32,233 bases of DNA. Source: Rhodospirillaceae bacterium (GTDB lineage: Bacteria; Pseudomonadota; Alphaproteobacteria; Rhodospirillales; Rhodospirillaceae). The stretch is from contig NSIP01000021.1 of the NCBI GenBank assembly GCA_002737725.1, forward strand, positions 1 through 32,233, given 5' to 3'. The notes beneath the pieces were generated by a model. It was not told the DNA's origin, searched no databases, and saw nothing but the letters and a program-made list of their open reading frames with translations. This document shows, one piece after another, positions 1 through 8,373 of this stretch (positions within the stretch are counted from its first letter, which is position 1; every line of letters starts with the position of its first letter). The position numbers and the translations under genes were made by a program.

Positions 1-151
1 GGGTATCAGACCCAATTGACTTCAAGCTGCCTTCAACGCCTGAAACTTTCTTGTAGTCCTTCAAGCCAGGATCAACGTCGGCGGCGCCGACTTGACTGAT
101 CAACGCGCTGGTGGCCAGCAAGACGCCGACAAAGGTCTCATTCCTTAACAT
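1..151 (-). CDS. pstS: PstS-type phosphate ABC transporter substrate-binding protein, N-terminus only
   Basis: This is a partial gene running off the left edge of the window; about 50 codons are visible. The translation opens with a short Sec signal peptide (MLRNETFVGVLLATSALISQ, then VGAAD) followed by LKDYKKVSGVEGSLKSIGSD. The Y-x-x-V-S-G-V-x-G-x-L-x-S-I-G-S-D pattern is the familiar mature N-terminus of PstS-family periplasmic phosphate-binding proteins, whose Ser/Gly loop contacts phosphate. The ATG at 149-151 follows a GGGAG Shine-Dalgarno with about 7 nt spacing. A direct-repeat array resembling a Pho box lies about 100 nt upstream. Family knowledge: PstS delivers phosphate to the PstABC permease. 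The permease genes would be expected to the left of this window. The main uncertainty is that only the N-terminus can be read. Confidence 0.82.
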   Translation of the reverse strand, partial: MLRNETFVGVLLATSALISQVGAADVDPGLKDYKKVSGVEGSLKSIGSDT

Positions 152-247
152 CTGTGATCTCCCGATAGAGAATTAGGTTGTGGACGCCCGAGGTTATTCG
201 GGTTGTCCCAGTACGCGTTCTTCCTATCGGGGGAGCCCAAACCTTTT

Positions 248-276
248 GTGACGCTAATATGAAGATTTTGTGTCAG
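248..276 (-). promoter_or_regulatory. Candidate Pho box (three 7-mers with 4-bp spacers) upstream of pstS
   Basis: Read on the minus strand, three heptamers CTGACAC, TCTTCAT and GCGTCAC are separated by two AT-only 4-bp spacers (AAAA, ATTA). This gives the 11-bp periodicity of PhoB sites, whose consensus unit is CTGTCAY. The first 18 bp match the two-unit consensus at about 13 positions. It sits 97 nt upstream of the pstS start and points toward it, as expected for phosphate-starvation control. No convincing -10 box was identified downstream. Confidence 0.55.
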
Positions 277-334
277 CAGCTGTGGATAAAATGAGCAAAG
301 TCGAAATTCGTATTTAGAATCAATGAATTGAGAA

Positions 335-976
335 TCAGCCGCGCAGCCCTCTGATGTTCCCGCTGTAATCTGGAGAGCCAAAAACAGCCGTCCCGGCGAC
401 CAAAACGTTGGCCCCAGCCTTGATACATTCGGCCGCGGTCGAGGGGTTGATTCCGCCATCGACTTCCAACTCGATCGGCCTGTTGCCAATCATGGCGCGG
501 ATTTGTGTGATCTTACTCAATTGGCTGCGAATGAAAGATTGCCCACCGAACCCCGGATTAACCGTCATCACCAAAATCAGATCAAGCTTATCAAGAACGT
601 ATTCAAGCACCGAAGCCGGTGTTGAAGGGTTCAGCGAAACGCCCGCTTTTTTGCCCAATGATTTAATCACTTGAAGTGAGCGATCGAGGTGCGGGCCGGC
701 TTCGGCGTGAACCGTAATGATGTCAGATCCGGCTTCGGCAAAGGCTGCGATATAAGGGTCAACGGGCGCAATCATCAGATGCACATCGAACACTTTTTTC
801 GTATGCGCACGGAGCGCTTTGACGATAGCTGGCCCAATCGTAATGTTGGGAACGAAGTGGCCGTCCATCACGTCCACATGAATGTAATCTGCCCCGGCGG
901 CGTCGATGGCGCGCACCTCCTCGCCTAAGCGAGCGAAGTCGGCGGAGAGGATACTTGGGGCGATCTTCACGGTCAT
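335..976 (-). CDS. rpe: Ribulose-phosphate 3-epimerase
   Basis: Interconverts D-ribulose 5-phosphate and D-xylulose 5-phosphate in the pentose phosphate or Calvin pathways; cytoplasmic TIM barrel. The 213-residue product is near the usual length of about 220. Signature motifs appear in order: [14 protein letters not shown] at the N-terminus, [17 protein letters not shown] (metal-binding His and catalytic Asp), [16 protein letters not shown] (phosphate and loop region), EVDGGI (second catalytic Asp) and the final LVAGTAVFG phosphate-binding segment. The ATG at 976 has only a weak, distant purine-rich stretch upstream. It lies on the same strand as transketolase, which uses its product, but a secreted FGE-fold gene and a small opposing ORF lie between them. 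The downstream gap of about 180 bp leads to pstS with its own control site, so rpe probably ends its transcript here. Confidence 0.95.
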   Translation of the reverse strand: MTVKIAPSILSADFARLGEEVRAIDAAGADYIHVDVMDGHFVPNITIGPAIVKALRAHTKKVFDVHLMIAPVDPYIAAFAEAGSDIITVHAEAGPHLDRSLQVIKSLGKKAGVSLNPSTPASVLEYVLDKLDLILVMTVNPGFGGQSFIRSQLSKITQIRAMIGNRPIELEVDGGINPSTAAECIKAGANVLVAGTAVFGSPDYSGNIRGLRG

Positions 977-1100
977 GGAGTCTGGCTCTTTTCCTCACAG
1001 GGAGGCCTTTCTTATACCCCGCGGGGCCAGGCTGAAATACCCTCTTGGAATCCTATTTTTCGCCCTCATATCAGGGGAGGAACCCCAGGGAGGACCATCC

Positions 1101-1241
1101 ATGTGCGAATTTGATCATCTGCGCGAACAGGCCATGTGGGATTTTCAAAACGAAAACCCAGCTCCGCCAACGGCTAGGGTTGTGGGCCTGGTGGCCTGCG
1201 TCGCGGTCTTTTTGGGCCTGGCCTTGGCGATTGAGATTTAG
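1101..1241 (+). CDS. Small single-TM protein (46 aa), hypothetical
   Basis: A 46-codon ORF begins at ATG 1101 after a strong Shine-Dalgarno (GGAGGA, about 6 nt upstream). It encodes a polar, acidic N-terminal half (MCEFDHLREQAMWDFQNE) and a hydrophobic segment at about residues 26-44 (RVVGLVACVAVFLGLALAIE). It would therefore be a bitopic inner-membrane microprotein with the N-terminus likely cytoplasmic. Its stop codon overlaps by 4 bp the 3' end of the convergent FGE-fold gene, and it is divergent from rpe. I recognise no family. The good ribosome site, coherent topology and tight packing argue that it is real; its shortness and single example keep confidence moderate. Confidence 0.5.
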   Translation: MCEFDHLREQAMWDFQNENPAPPTARVVGLVACVAVFLGLALAIEI

Positions 1242-2182
1242 TCGAGCTGCCGGACCACGCGAAGACCAAGAGTAGCGCTGCGGTAATCCAGCGCCTCGCG
1301 GCTGCGCCCAGCGGCACGCACAAACCACGAACGGCTATACCAGCCACCACCGCGCACGATCCTACGCTCGCACCCTTCAGCCCAGCGCGCTGAGCCATCG
1401 GTGGGCGCGCCATCGTAGTGCGGAATAAAGCAATCCTCGGTCCATTCCCAGATATTGCCGATCACATCCGATAAACCCAACGCATCGCGCTGAAACGAGC
1501 CCACGGGTGCGGCAAACACATAACCGTCTTTACATGTGAAGAAGCGCGTGGCGTCGGTGAGATCACCGCCATGGGCCTCGGCGCGCAAGGCATCCGAGAC
1601 ATTGGCCGCTTTACAAATATCTGCAGCCGCATGGTCCTTGGGCGTACCGAGCTTAGCGACGTATTCCCACTGTGCCTCGCTGGGCACTCGATATGTGTGG
1701 CCCGCGCGTTGACTGAGCCATTGCGTATAGGCGCGCGCATCGTCAAACGTTAGACAGCCGACCGGATGCTGATCGGTCTGCGCATAGCCTGGCGCACGCC
1801 ACGTCGCCTCAGCCACAGGCCCCCAGGTTTTGGTGGCCTCATTCCAGACCGTGCAGTTCTTCGCATCTATACGTCCAGATTCGGTGGCGAAGATTTTATA
1901 TTCACCAACTGTCAACTCAGTGCGGCCAATGGCGAAGGGTTTGGTAATGGTCACCTTATGGGCGGGTCGCTCGCGCGCAGCCTGCTCGTTTGGCAAGCCT
2001 GCGCGTGCTAATTCCTCAGAGCTTGAGCCCATGGTGAAGGTGCCTGCAGGCACCACAACGACTTCGGGACACGTTGGACAATCGCGGAACACATCGCCGG
2101 GCTGATGAGATGGCGCTGCCGTCGCAACTGAAAACACCAAGGCGCTTGCGAACAATCCAATCATGAATGCCCACGGAGACAT
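1238..2182 (-). CDS. Secreted formylglycine-generating-enzyme (FGE/SUMF1)-fold protein
   Basis: The 314-residue protein has a Sec signal peptide (hydrophobic to about residue 22, cleavage after VATAA) and then an FGE-sulfatase/SUMF1 domain. Domain marks are VPAGTFTMGS, IGRTELTVGEYKIF, HPVGCLTFDDARAYTQWLS, YRVPSEAQWEYVAK, IGNIWEWTEDC and the C-terminal RIVRGGGWYSRSWFVRAA...LGLRVVR. In true FGE the C-terminal block carries two catalytic copper-binding cysteines; the aligned stretch here (GGWYSRSWFVRAAGRS) has none. I infer a non-FGE member of the fold, perhaps a binding or structural protein in the periplasm. Its ATG overlaps the transketolase stop by one base (TGATG), which implies translational coupling to tkt. 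The link to a cytoplasmic sugar enzyme is unexplained. Confidence 0.85.
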   Translation of the reverse strand: MSPWAFMIGLFASALVFSVATAAPSHQPGDVFRDCPTCPEVVVVPAGTFTMGSSSEELARAGLPNEQAARERPAHKVTITKPFAIGRTELTVGEYKIFATESGRIDAKNCTVWNEATKTWGPVAEATWRAPGYAQTDQHPVGCLTFDDARAYTQWLSQRAGHTYRVPSEAQWEYVAKLGTPKDHAAADICKAANVSDALRAEAHGGDLTDATRFFTCKDGYVFAAPVGSFQRDALGLSDVIGNIWEWTEDCFIPHYDGAPTDGSARWAEGCERRIVRGGGWYSRSWFVRAAGRSREALDYRSATLGLRVVRQLD

Positions 2183-4170
2183 CAGATGCGTGCCTTCACA
2201 GCAGCCACCACAGCCTCAGCCGTGACGCCGAAGTGTTTATATAAAGCCGGGGCTGGCGCCGAGGCACCGAAACTGTCGATGCCAATGGCAGTGCCTTTTG
2301 GACCCACATACTTGATCCAACCATAGGTGCTGGCCGCTTCGACTGAAACACGCACATCGCCACCCAAAACTTGGGCTCGATAACTCTCAGACTGTTGATC
2401 GAAGAGCTCGGCGCAAACCATCGACACGACGGCCGTGCCAACGCCCTCGGCCTGAAGTTTTGCACGCGCCTCCATGGCCAGACTGACTTCCGAACCTGTG
2501 GCGATAATGGTCGCTTTGCGCACGCCATCGGCGTCTTGCAAAACATACCCGCCCTTAGCCGAACGATTGTCATCGGTATGGACGTTGCGCAGCATCGGCA
2601 AATTCTGGCGCGTGAGCGCAAGAATGGATGGTCCGGTTTTGTGCTGAAGCGCTAAGGCCCAGCACTCGGCGGTTTCAACCGTGTCGCAGGGGCGCATCAC
2701 CAACACATTGGGCATGGCGCGTAGCGAGGCGAGATGCTCGATAGGCTGGTGAGTGGGGCCGTCTTCACCCAAGCCAATAGAATCGTGCGTCATCACATAA
2801 ATGACGCGCTGATTCATCAGCGCCGACAAGCGAATGGACGGCCTGCAATAATCGGTGAACACTAAGAAGGTCGCGCCGTAGGGAATAATGCCGCCGTGCA
2901 GCGCCAGTCCGTTCATGGCCGCCGCCATGCCGTGCTCGCGCACGCCATAATAAACGTAACGCCCAGCGTAATCGGGCGCGGCCACCGCCTTCATCGGGCC
3001 CGTCTTGGTATTATTCGAGCCCGTGAGATCCGCCGAGCCACCGATCATCTCGGGCACCAGGGGCACAATAGTTTCCAACACTGTCTGCGAGGAAATGCGT
3101 GTGGCGACTTTTGGCTTTTCGTCCGAGGATTTCTTTTTCAGGGCGTTGATTGCGGCATCGAAACCTTGGGGCAAATCACCCGCCAGCGCATGGACCCACT
3201 CGGCACGCTTCTCCGTATCGGCTTTCCCTAACCGCTCATTCCATAATTTGTGCTCTGCGGAACCCTTGGCCCCGGCTGCGCGCCAGGTCGCCAGAACATC
3301 ATCGGGCACAACAAACGGAGCATGCGCCCAACCTAGCTTCGCGCGCGCACCGGCAATTTCCTCATCACCCAACGGTGAGCCGTGGGTTTTTGAAGTGCCC
3401 GCCAACTTGGGCGCCCCGAAACCGATGACCGTGCGACACGCAATCATCGCAGGCTTGTCGCTTTTGCGCGCAGCCTCGATGGCCGTTGCAACAGCCTCGG
3501 CATTGTGGCCATCCACCGCCCAGGTATTCCAACCGCAGGCCTCGAAGCGCTTGCGTTGATCATCCGACACCGTGAGGTCGGTCGGCCCATCAATGCTGAT
3601 GTGGTTGTCGTCGAACAGCACGATCAACTTATTCAGCTTCAAGTGCCCCGCCATGGAAATCGCTTCGTGACTAATGCCTTCCATCAGGCAGCCGTCTCCG
3701 GCGATGACATAGGTATGGTGATTGACCAGCTCAGCGCCAAATCGCGCGGCCAACAAACGTTCCCCTAAAGCAAAGCCCACAGCGTTCGCGAGACCCTGTC
3801 CCAAAGGCCCGGTGGTCGTCTCGGCCCCTGACACATGACCAAACTCTGGGTGACCTGCTGTAATGCTGCCGAGCTGGCGGAAATTCTTAATCTGCTCCAG
3901 CGTCATGTCTGAATAGCCGGTAAGATACATGAGGCTATAGAGGAGCATCGACCCATGGCCCGCCGACAGGACGAATCGGTCGCGGTCGGGCCAGCGCGGG
4001 TCGGCCGCATCAAACTTCAAAAAGCGGGTAAACAGCACGGTCGCGACATCGGCCATACCCATGGGCATCCCGGGATGGCCGCTGTTGGCCTTCTGGACTG
4101 CATCTGCTGACAAAAAGCGGATCGCGTTGGCGAGCTGAGCGTGGGTCATAATATGAGACGATTCATTCAT
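2182..4170 (-). CDS. tkt: Transketolase
   Basis: Thiamine-diphosphate enzyme moving two-carbon ketol units between sugar phosphates in the pentose phosphate/Calvin pathways; cytosolic homodimer. From the chosen ATG at 4170 the product is 662 residues, the usual size. Visible motifs in order: [45 protein letters not shown], the ThDP/Mg motif [13 protein letters not shown] with [22 protein letters not shown], the pyrimidine-domain [17 protein letters not shown] with its catalytic Glu, and [20 protein letters not shown]. The reading frame is open for 36 more codons upstream to 4278, but that stretch ([17 protein letters not shown]...) does not resemble the family. A second ATG eight codons in ([11 protein letters not shown]) is also possible. 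Neither has a strong Shine-Dalgarno. The gene leads the minus-strand unit with the FGE-fold protein. Confidence 0.96.
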   Translation of the reverse strand: MNESSHIMTHAQLANAIRFLSADAVQKANSGHPGMPMGMADVATVLFTRFLKFDAADPRWPDRDRFVLSAGHGSMLLYSLMYLTGYSDMTLEQIKNFRQLGSITAGHPEFGHVSGAETTTGPLGQGLANAVGFALGERLLAARFGAELVNHHTYVIAGDGCLMEGISHEAISMAGHLKLNKLIVLFDDNHISIDGPTDLTVSDDQRKRFEACGWNTWAVDGHNAEAVATAIEAARKSDKPAMIACRTVIGFGAPKLAGTSKTHGSPLGDEEIAGARAKLGWAHAPFVVPDDVLATWRAAGAKGSAEHKLWNERLGKADTEKRAEWVHALAGDLPQGFDAAINALKKKSSDEKPKVATRISSQTVLETIVPLVPEMIGGSADLTGSNNTKTGPMKAVAAPDYAGRYVYYGVREHGMAAAMNGLALHGGIIPYGATFLVFTDYCRPSIRLSALMNQRVIYVMTHDSIGLGEDGPTHQPIEHLASLRAMPNVLVMRPCDTVETAECWALALQHKTGPSILALTRQNLPMLRNVHTDDNRSAKGGYVLQDADGVRKATIIATGSEVSLAMEARAKLQAEGVGTAVVSMVCAELFDQQSESYRAQVLGGDVRVSVEAASTYGWIKYVGPKGTAIGIDSFGASAPAPALYKHFGVTAEAVVAAVKARI

Positions 4171-4311
4171 TAAATTCAATGACTTATCTGAAATTAGCCG
4201 CACGCCCCTGAAGGCTCTGACACAGCCCTCAACAGCGCAATTGGATGCCCTTTTTGCTGACCGTTCCCCTGAATGCAAGGACTGAATCAGCCCTGCCCTT
4301 AAATCTGTCGC

Positions 4312-4329
4312 CCTGTCAGCCCTGACAGG
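4312..4329. promoter_or_regulatory. Perfect 8-bp inverted repeat in the tkt / acyl-CoA synthetase divergent gap
   Basis: CCTGTCAG and CTGACAGG form a perfect palindrome around two bases, about 140 nt upstream of the tkt ATG and 18 nt before the start of the opposing acyl-CoA synthetase remnant. Related CCTG/CTGTC fragments repeat just to its left. The placement suits a dimeric-repressor operator or a residual hairpin; no T-tract follows, so a terminator is less likely. Its role is inferred only. Confidence 0.3.
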
Positions 4330-4346
4330 TCACGCCACGGGGCGAA

Positions 4347-4949
4347 ATGCCCATGATGCATCAACACATTGCCGATGGCCGGGAACAGGCGACGGCACAA
4401 ATATTGGAGCAAGCAGTGGCTGCCATATCCATTCTCAAAGCCCTCGCACTGTTAGCCGAGCGGGACCCGGATCGACCGATTCTCATCGAAGACGAGAGTG
4501 TGGTAACACGCGCCGAATGTGACTCCAGCACCAACCGCTTAGCGCGCGCCTATGCGGCCATGGGAGTGGGGCGCGGCGATTTTGTTTCGGTCATTCTGCC
4601 GAACTCGATCGCTTTCATTGAGGCCATCGCCGCGATTTGGAAACTGGGCGCCGTACCAAAACCCCCGCCGCTCAAACTTGCGGCGAAGGAACTCAGCGAG
4701 ATCATTGCACTGGCCAAACCAGAATTGATTGTGGGCAACCCGCCAGTGCAAAGCGAAACCTGCGCGATTTTGCCGCAAGGTTTTACGCCCGACACGGCAC
4801 TCTCCGATGCGCCCCTGCCTGACGTGATCGCGACGCACTTCAAAGCCATGACCTCCGGCGGCATCACAGGACGGCCCAAGATTATCGTGCTGGGCAACCC
4901 TCATTCGGTGTCCATCGGCGTCGCAAATGATACCCCCCCGCACCCGTGA
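4347..4949 (+). pseudogene. Acyl-CoA synthetase (AMP-binding) remnant, 3' two-thirds missing
   Basis: The 200-codon ORF matches the N-terminal part of the ANL superfamily (fatty-acid or bile-acid type CoA ligases). Marks are ALLAERDPDRPILIEDESVVTRAE, the RLARAYAAMGVGRGDFVSV helix/strand pair, and GAVPKPPPLKLAAKELSEII. It ends just after the AMP-binding P-loop MTSGGITGRPKII (about residues 168-180). Intact enzymes run to about 500 residues and need the adenylation core and C-terminal domain, both absent. Past the P-loop the frame degenerates into GVANDTPPHP and stops. The downstream DNA is the 3' end of msrQ, so the remainder is gone rather than frameshifted. Catalysis is not expected. The remnant suggests the region once activated a carboxylic acid. 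Confidence 0.8.
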
Positions 4950-4966
4950 TCAACATCAGGCCAATG

Positions 4967-5593
4967 TCAGGGCCATTTTTTGAGAGCGCGGATCGCCAAG
5001 AGTACGGCTAGAATCGCGGCATAAAGTGCGGGTTCCTGATAACCCGCCTTGAGCATCATGATGTAGTGAATAATCCCGGCGATGGTGGTGACGTACACCA
5101 CGCGATGCATCCGTCGCCATTGCCGCGCTCCCATGCGCTTGACCATGCCAGCGGTCGAGGTGACGGCTAAGGGAATGAGCGACAGAAACGCCGCCATGCC
5201 GATGGTGATGTAAACCCGCTTGACGATATCGGCCCAGATGTTACGCCAATTAAAGAATTGGTCGAGGCCAACATATGCGCTGATATGCAAGCAGACATAA
5301 AAGAAGGCGAACAAACCCAGCATCCGGCGCACGCGGGCGATGTCTGTCCACCCCGTCATAAGACGAATGGGCGTGACCGCCAGACCGATCAATAAAAACC
5401 GCAGCGCCCAGTCACCATTAAAGCGAATGAGCTTTTCGATGGGGTTCGCCCCCAGCCCGTTATTCAGCGCCGCCCACGCCAGCCAAGCAACCGGCAAGCA
5501 ACTCAATGTAAAAACGACAGGCTTTAACGCGCGCCGAACAATGATCGCCCAATCGATTGGGTGTTTGGGCTCTATGGCCAGAATATCATTCAT
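4967..5593 (-). CDS. msrQ: MsrQ, heme-binding membrane subunit of the periplasmic methionine sulfoxide reductase
   Basis: A 208-residue ferric-reductase-like membrane protein with about six hydrophobic segments. It hands electrons from the inner membrane to the molybdopterin enzyme MsrP, which reduces methionine sulfoxide in periplasmic proteins. Family marks are NPIEKLIRFNGDWALRFLL, LAVTPIR, RVRRMLGLFAFFYVCLHISA with a heme-ligand His, and the QWRRMHRVVYVTTIAGIIHY block with further His ligands. Length fits the YedZ/MsrQ family. In many genomes msrP lies directly upstream; here msrP is at 11600-12574 on the same strand with five genes between. No partner gene overlaps it, and it is divergent from the MFS transporter. 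Confidence 0.9.
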   Translation of the reverse strand: MNDILAIEPKHPIDWAIIVRRALKPVVFTLSCLPVAWLAWAALNNGLGANPIEKLIRFNGDWALRFLLIGLAVTPIRLMTGWTDIARVRRMLGLFAFFYVCLHISAYVGLDQFFNWRNIWADIVKRVYITIGMAAFLSLIPLAVTSTAGMVKRMGARQWRRMHRVVYVTTIAGIIHYIMMLKAGYQEPALYAAILAVLLAIRALKKWP

Positions 5594-5670
5594 GGATTGT
5601 GCTTCGCACTGTTAGGACGCAGAGAGCAGTAAACTTAGCCCGGTGCGATTTCATCTCACTGATGCGTTAT

Positions 5671-5684
5671 CGTATCATGGTACG
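5671..5684. promoter_or_regulatory. Near-perfect 14-bp palindrome in the msrQ/MFS divergent gap
   Basis: CGTATCATGGTACG differs from its own reverse complement at only one symmetric pair of positions. It lies between divergent msrQ (start 5593) and the MFS gene (start 5769), about 80-85 nt from each. It is a candidate operator for a dimeric regulator; no regulator gene is adjacent, so this is a weak inference. Confidence 0.25.
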
Positions 5685-5768
5685 CCGAACATCAAACATA
5701 AGGGCGATTGGGCTTGTAGTCACATACGAAGTCCATGACATTGAGTGGAATGCGCACGGGGGGCTTTT

Positions 5769-7100
5769 ATGACAACGCTCGACACGACGGCAAAGAAGTT
5801 TGGGCCCGTCTGGCTGGCGCCTGGCATCAGCAAGGGCAATATGTGGACGCTGCTGTATGCGGCGTTTTTCAGCATTGGCCTGCTGACGTTTATGGGTATC
5901 GGCACGCCCTATGTGCTGAATGTCGTGCTGAAAATCCCCCAAGACCAACAAGGCGTCGTCAGTGGCAACTTGGTTTTATGGACCGAGATCACGTCCATCT
6001 TGATGTTCGGCCCTGTCGGCGTGTTGGTCGACCGCTTCGGTCGTAAGGCGCTGTTCTCGGCCGGGTTCATGCTCATGGGTTTGGGTTATGCGCTGTATCC
6101 GCACGCCGCGACCATCGGCGAACTCACAATCTTACGCATCATCTATGCGCTGGGCATCGCCACCACTACCGGCGCGCTGGCCACTGTTATCACCGACTAC
6201 CCGCAGGAAGCCACACGCGGCAAGGCCGTGGCCATCGTTGGCTTGATGAACGGCCTCGGTGTTGCGATTTTGAACATCGTGCTGGGCGGCATACCGAAAC
6301 GTTTTTCAGCTGCGGGATTCAATGATGCGACGGCGGGCGAGTACACGCACTTCATCGTTGCGGGCCTGTGCTTCATCGCGGCCGTTGTTGTTGCCATCGG
6401 ACTGAAGGGCGGCACGCCGGTGAAAGCCGATGATCGCCCAGCGCCGATGGAGATTGCCCGCAGCGCCCTGCGCGCTGCCCTCAACCCCCGCATTGCTTTA
6501 TCATACAGTGCGGCCTTCATCGCACGCGGCGACTTAGTCATTCTCGGTACATTCCTGACGCTGTGGGCGACCCAAGCAGGCGTAGCCAGCGGCATGGATT
6601 TCCCCGAGGCCAGTAAGGCCGGAACACGCATTTTTGTGCTGGCACAATCGGCGGCGCTGTTGTGGATCGGTGCGGTGGTCTTTTTGCTTGATCGCGCCAA
6701 TCGCGTGACGGCCTTAGCCGTCTGCATGGGGCTGGCGGCGGCGGGCTATCTGGGCATGGGCTTTGTTGATGACCCGCTGGCGACAATCGACCTTCCGCTC
6801 ATTGCGTTGCTCGGTATTGGCCAAATCAGCGCCTTCTTAGGCTCGCAAGCGTTGATCGGCCAGGAAGCGCCGATTTTAGAACGAGGCGCAGTGATTGGTG
6901 GATTTAACACCTCGGGCGCCATTGGGATTTTGTTCTGCTCGAGCATGGGCGGCTACCTTTACGATGCGGTCAGCCCCAATGCGCCGTTTATCCTCATCGG
7001 GGCCTTGAACGGTGTGGTGTTCATCTTTGCCCTGATCGTGCGGCTAAAATCACCCGGGCGTATGCCCGGCGACGGCACCGCCCCCGCCGGGTTCCACTAA
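5769..7100 (+). CDS. Major facilitator superfamily transporter
   Basis: From the ATG at 5769 (preceded by a G-rich run) the product has 443 residues with about 12 hydrophobic segments; an in-frame GTG lies eight codons upstream. The hallmark MFS motif A, GVLVDRFGRKALFSAGF, falls between the second and third helices, and the DYPQEATRGKAVAIVG loop follows the pattern between helices four and five. The central loop (KADDRPAPMEIARSALRAAL) links the two six-helix halves. Substrate cannot be read from sequence. The neighbours (Tat-exported DUF1838 protein, MDR and SDR dehydrogenases, CoA transferase) suggest uptake or efflux of a small organic compound. It reads in the same direction as the DUF1838 gene 100 bp downstream. 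Confidence 0.9.
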   Translation: MTTLDTTAKKFGPVWLAPGISKGNMWTLLYAAFFSIGLLTFMGIGTPYVLNVVLKIPQDQQGVVSGNLVLWTEITSILMFGPVGVLVDRFGRKALFSAGFMLMGLGYALYPHAATIGELTILRIIYALGIATTTGALATVITDYPQEATRGKAVAIVGLMNGLGVAILNIVLGGIPKRFSAAGFNDATAGEYTHFIVAGLCFIAAVVVAIGLKGGTPVKADDRPAPMEIARSALRAALNPRIALSYSAAFIARGDLVILGTFLTLWATQAGVASGMDFPEASKAGTRIFVLAQSAALLWIGAVVFLLDRANRVTALAVCMGLAAAGYLGMGFVDDPLATIDLPLIALLGIGQISAFLGSQALIGQEAPILERGAVIGGFNTSGAIGILFCSSMGGYLYDAVSPNAPFILIGALNGVVFIFALIVRLKSPGRMPGDGTAPAGFH

Positions 7101-7162
7101 GCGGACGGCGCACCACAACACCCGCCCGGCCCATTGGCCGAGAGACTGTGTATGTGAAACAA

Positions 7163-7195
7163 TCCCTCCATTCGATCATATCGTCTTGGGAGGGA
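7163..7195 (+). promoter_or_regulatory. Possible hairpin masking the DUF1838 ribosome-binding site
   Basis: TCCCTCC at 7163-7169 is the exact complement of GGAGGGA at 7189-7195, which contains the Shine-Dalgarno of the gene starting at 7201. A 7-bp stem with a 19-nt loop could hide the ribosome site. This may be chance because Shine-Dalgarno complements are short. Confidence 0.25.
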
Positions 7196-7200
7196 CCATC

Positions 7201-8190
7201 ATGCTTAATCGTCCGCCACTGCTGTCAGATTTCATTCCAGCGCGCCGCGAAGCCTTAAAAGCTGGCGTCGCCACCGCTGCGGCCTTCGGGGCCAGCGCCT
7301 GGGCGATGGAGCCCCGTGAAGCCAACGCCGCTGGTGTCGACTTTATGGATCCCAAAACGAACCTTCTCACCTTGCTAAAATTGCAAGCTGATCTGTCGGG
7401 GAAAGATATCATCAGTGGCTTTCCCGGCGAAGCCTGGGTGTGGATGAACGGCCAAGGAAACACCAAGGTTTTCAAAACCTACGGCATCGGCACCAGCCGC
7501 CTTGAAGATATGGGCGACGGCACATGGCGGTTTTATCATCGCGAAGTGCTTTATTATTGCGACCCCAAAACCGGCGAGATCATCAACGAGTGGACCAACC
7601 CGTTCACCAACAAACGTGTTGAGGTGCTGCATATCCTCAACGATCCGGTCAACCGCATCTACAAACTCAAAGGCGGCATGATGGACCCGCCCTTCCCGCA
7701 CCAAATTGTCGGCGACCGCATTGTGTTTCAGCTCGATGTGCTGCGCTCGACCGAGAAGAACCCCATTACGCGCGCTGAGTATCCGTTGCAAAGCCAGCAA
7801 GACCTGTATCAATCGGGCGAATTGTGGGCGATCTCGGGCAGCGTCAAAGAAGTCAGCGACCCCAAAGTCAGCTCGGCGGAAAACCATACGGCGTGGGCGC
7901 GTGTGGGCATGTGGCTGCCCTTTATGGAGATGGCCGACCGCCAGGGTGTGATGATCTATCACTCGCAGTCGTTCAAGTTCACCAAAGGCACCTCGCAACT
8001 GCCCAAAGCGATTCGCGAGTACACCGAAAAGAACTACCCGCAGTACCTGGAAGCGCCGAAGGTATGGAAGGACCTGCGTGAAAACGAAAACACCTGGACC
8101 TACGCCCTGAAAAAGATGAAAGAAAAAGAAGCCGCCGGAAAACGCAAACCCGATGGGTCGTTATTCAGCGTATCGACCGATAAAATTTAG
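7201..8190 (+). CDS. DUF1838 family protein with Tat-like signal
   Basis: A 329-residue protein starting at ATG 7201 behind a strong GGGAGGG Shine-Dalgarno. The N-terminus carries a twin-arginine-like signal: ARREALKAG followed by the hydrophobic stretch VATAAAFGASAWA and a likely cleavage site near EANAA. Export of a folded protein to the periplasm is therefore likely. The rest matches the DUF1838 pattern, rich in aromatic and charged segments: SGFPGEAWVWMNGQ, WRFYHREVLYYCDPKTGEI, EWTNPFTNKRVEVLHI, AENHTAWARVGMWLPFMEMADR and MIYHSQSFKF. The function of DUF1838 is not established as far as I know. The C-terminus is Lys/Glu-rich. Its neighbours upstream (MFS) and downstream (an MDR dehydrogenase that also has a Tat-like leader, convergent) suggest a shared periplasmic catabolic role. 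Confidence 0.85.
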   Translation: MLNRPPLLSDFIPARREALKAGVATAAAFGASAWAMEPREANAAGVDFMDPKTNLLTLLKLQADLSGKDIISGFPGEAWVWMNGQGNTKVFKTYGIGTSRLEDMGDGTWRFYHREVLYYCDPKTGEIINEWTNPFTNKRVEVLHILNDPVNRIYKLKGGMMDPPFPHQIVGDRIVFQLDVLRSTEKNPITRAEYPLQSQQDLYQSGELWAISGSVKEVSDPKVSSAENHTAWARVGMWLPFMEMADRQGVMIYHSQSFKFTKGTSQLPKAIREYTEKNYPQYLEAPKVWKDLRENENTWTYALKKMKEKEAAGKRKPDGSLFSVSTDKI

Positions 8191-8373
8191 AGCGCTTTAA
8201 TATCCACGCAAAAAAGGGCCCGAAATAACATTTGCGGCCAACCGGCTCACCCTGATGGGTGTGGCTTGCTCGTGGGGTTCGGCTCGGCCTTCGACAGTGG
8301 CTTGCACCAGCGGACACGGCGTATGCGGCATAACGCGGCTATCCAAGCGCTCGATCCGGCGATGGCCGCGCGC

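Noticed and set aside
301-340. Resemblance of the ATTCG/TTAGAATC stretch near 307-318 to the palindrome family
   Set aside because: Only short fragments match and there is no paired arm, so it may be chance.
145-489. Minus-strand ORF over the rpe/pstS gap
   Set aside because: Overlaps the 3' part of rpe in another frame; the Pho box and pstS start explain the gap better.
8248-8261. CACCC-TGAT-GGGTG hairpin downstream of the DUF1838 gene
   Set aside because: The stem is short (5 bp) and no T-tract follows, so terminator function is not supported.
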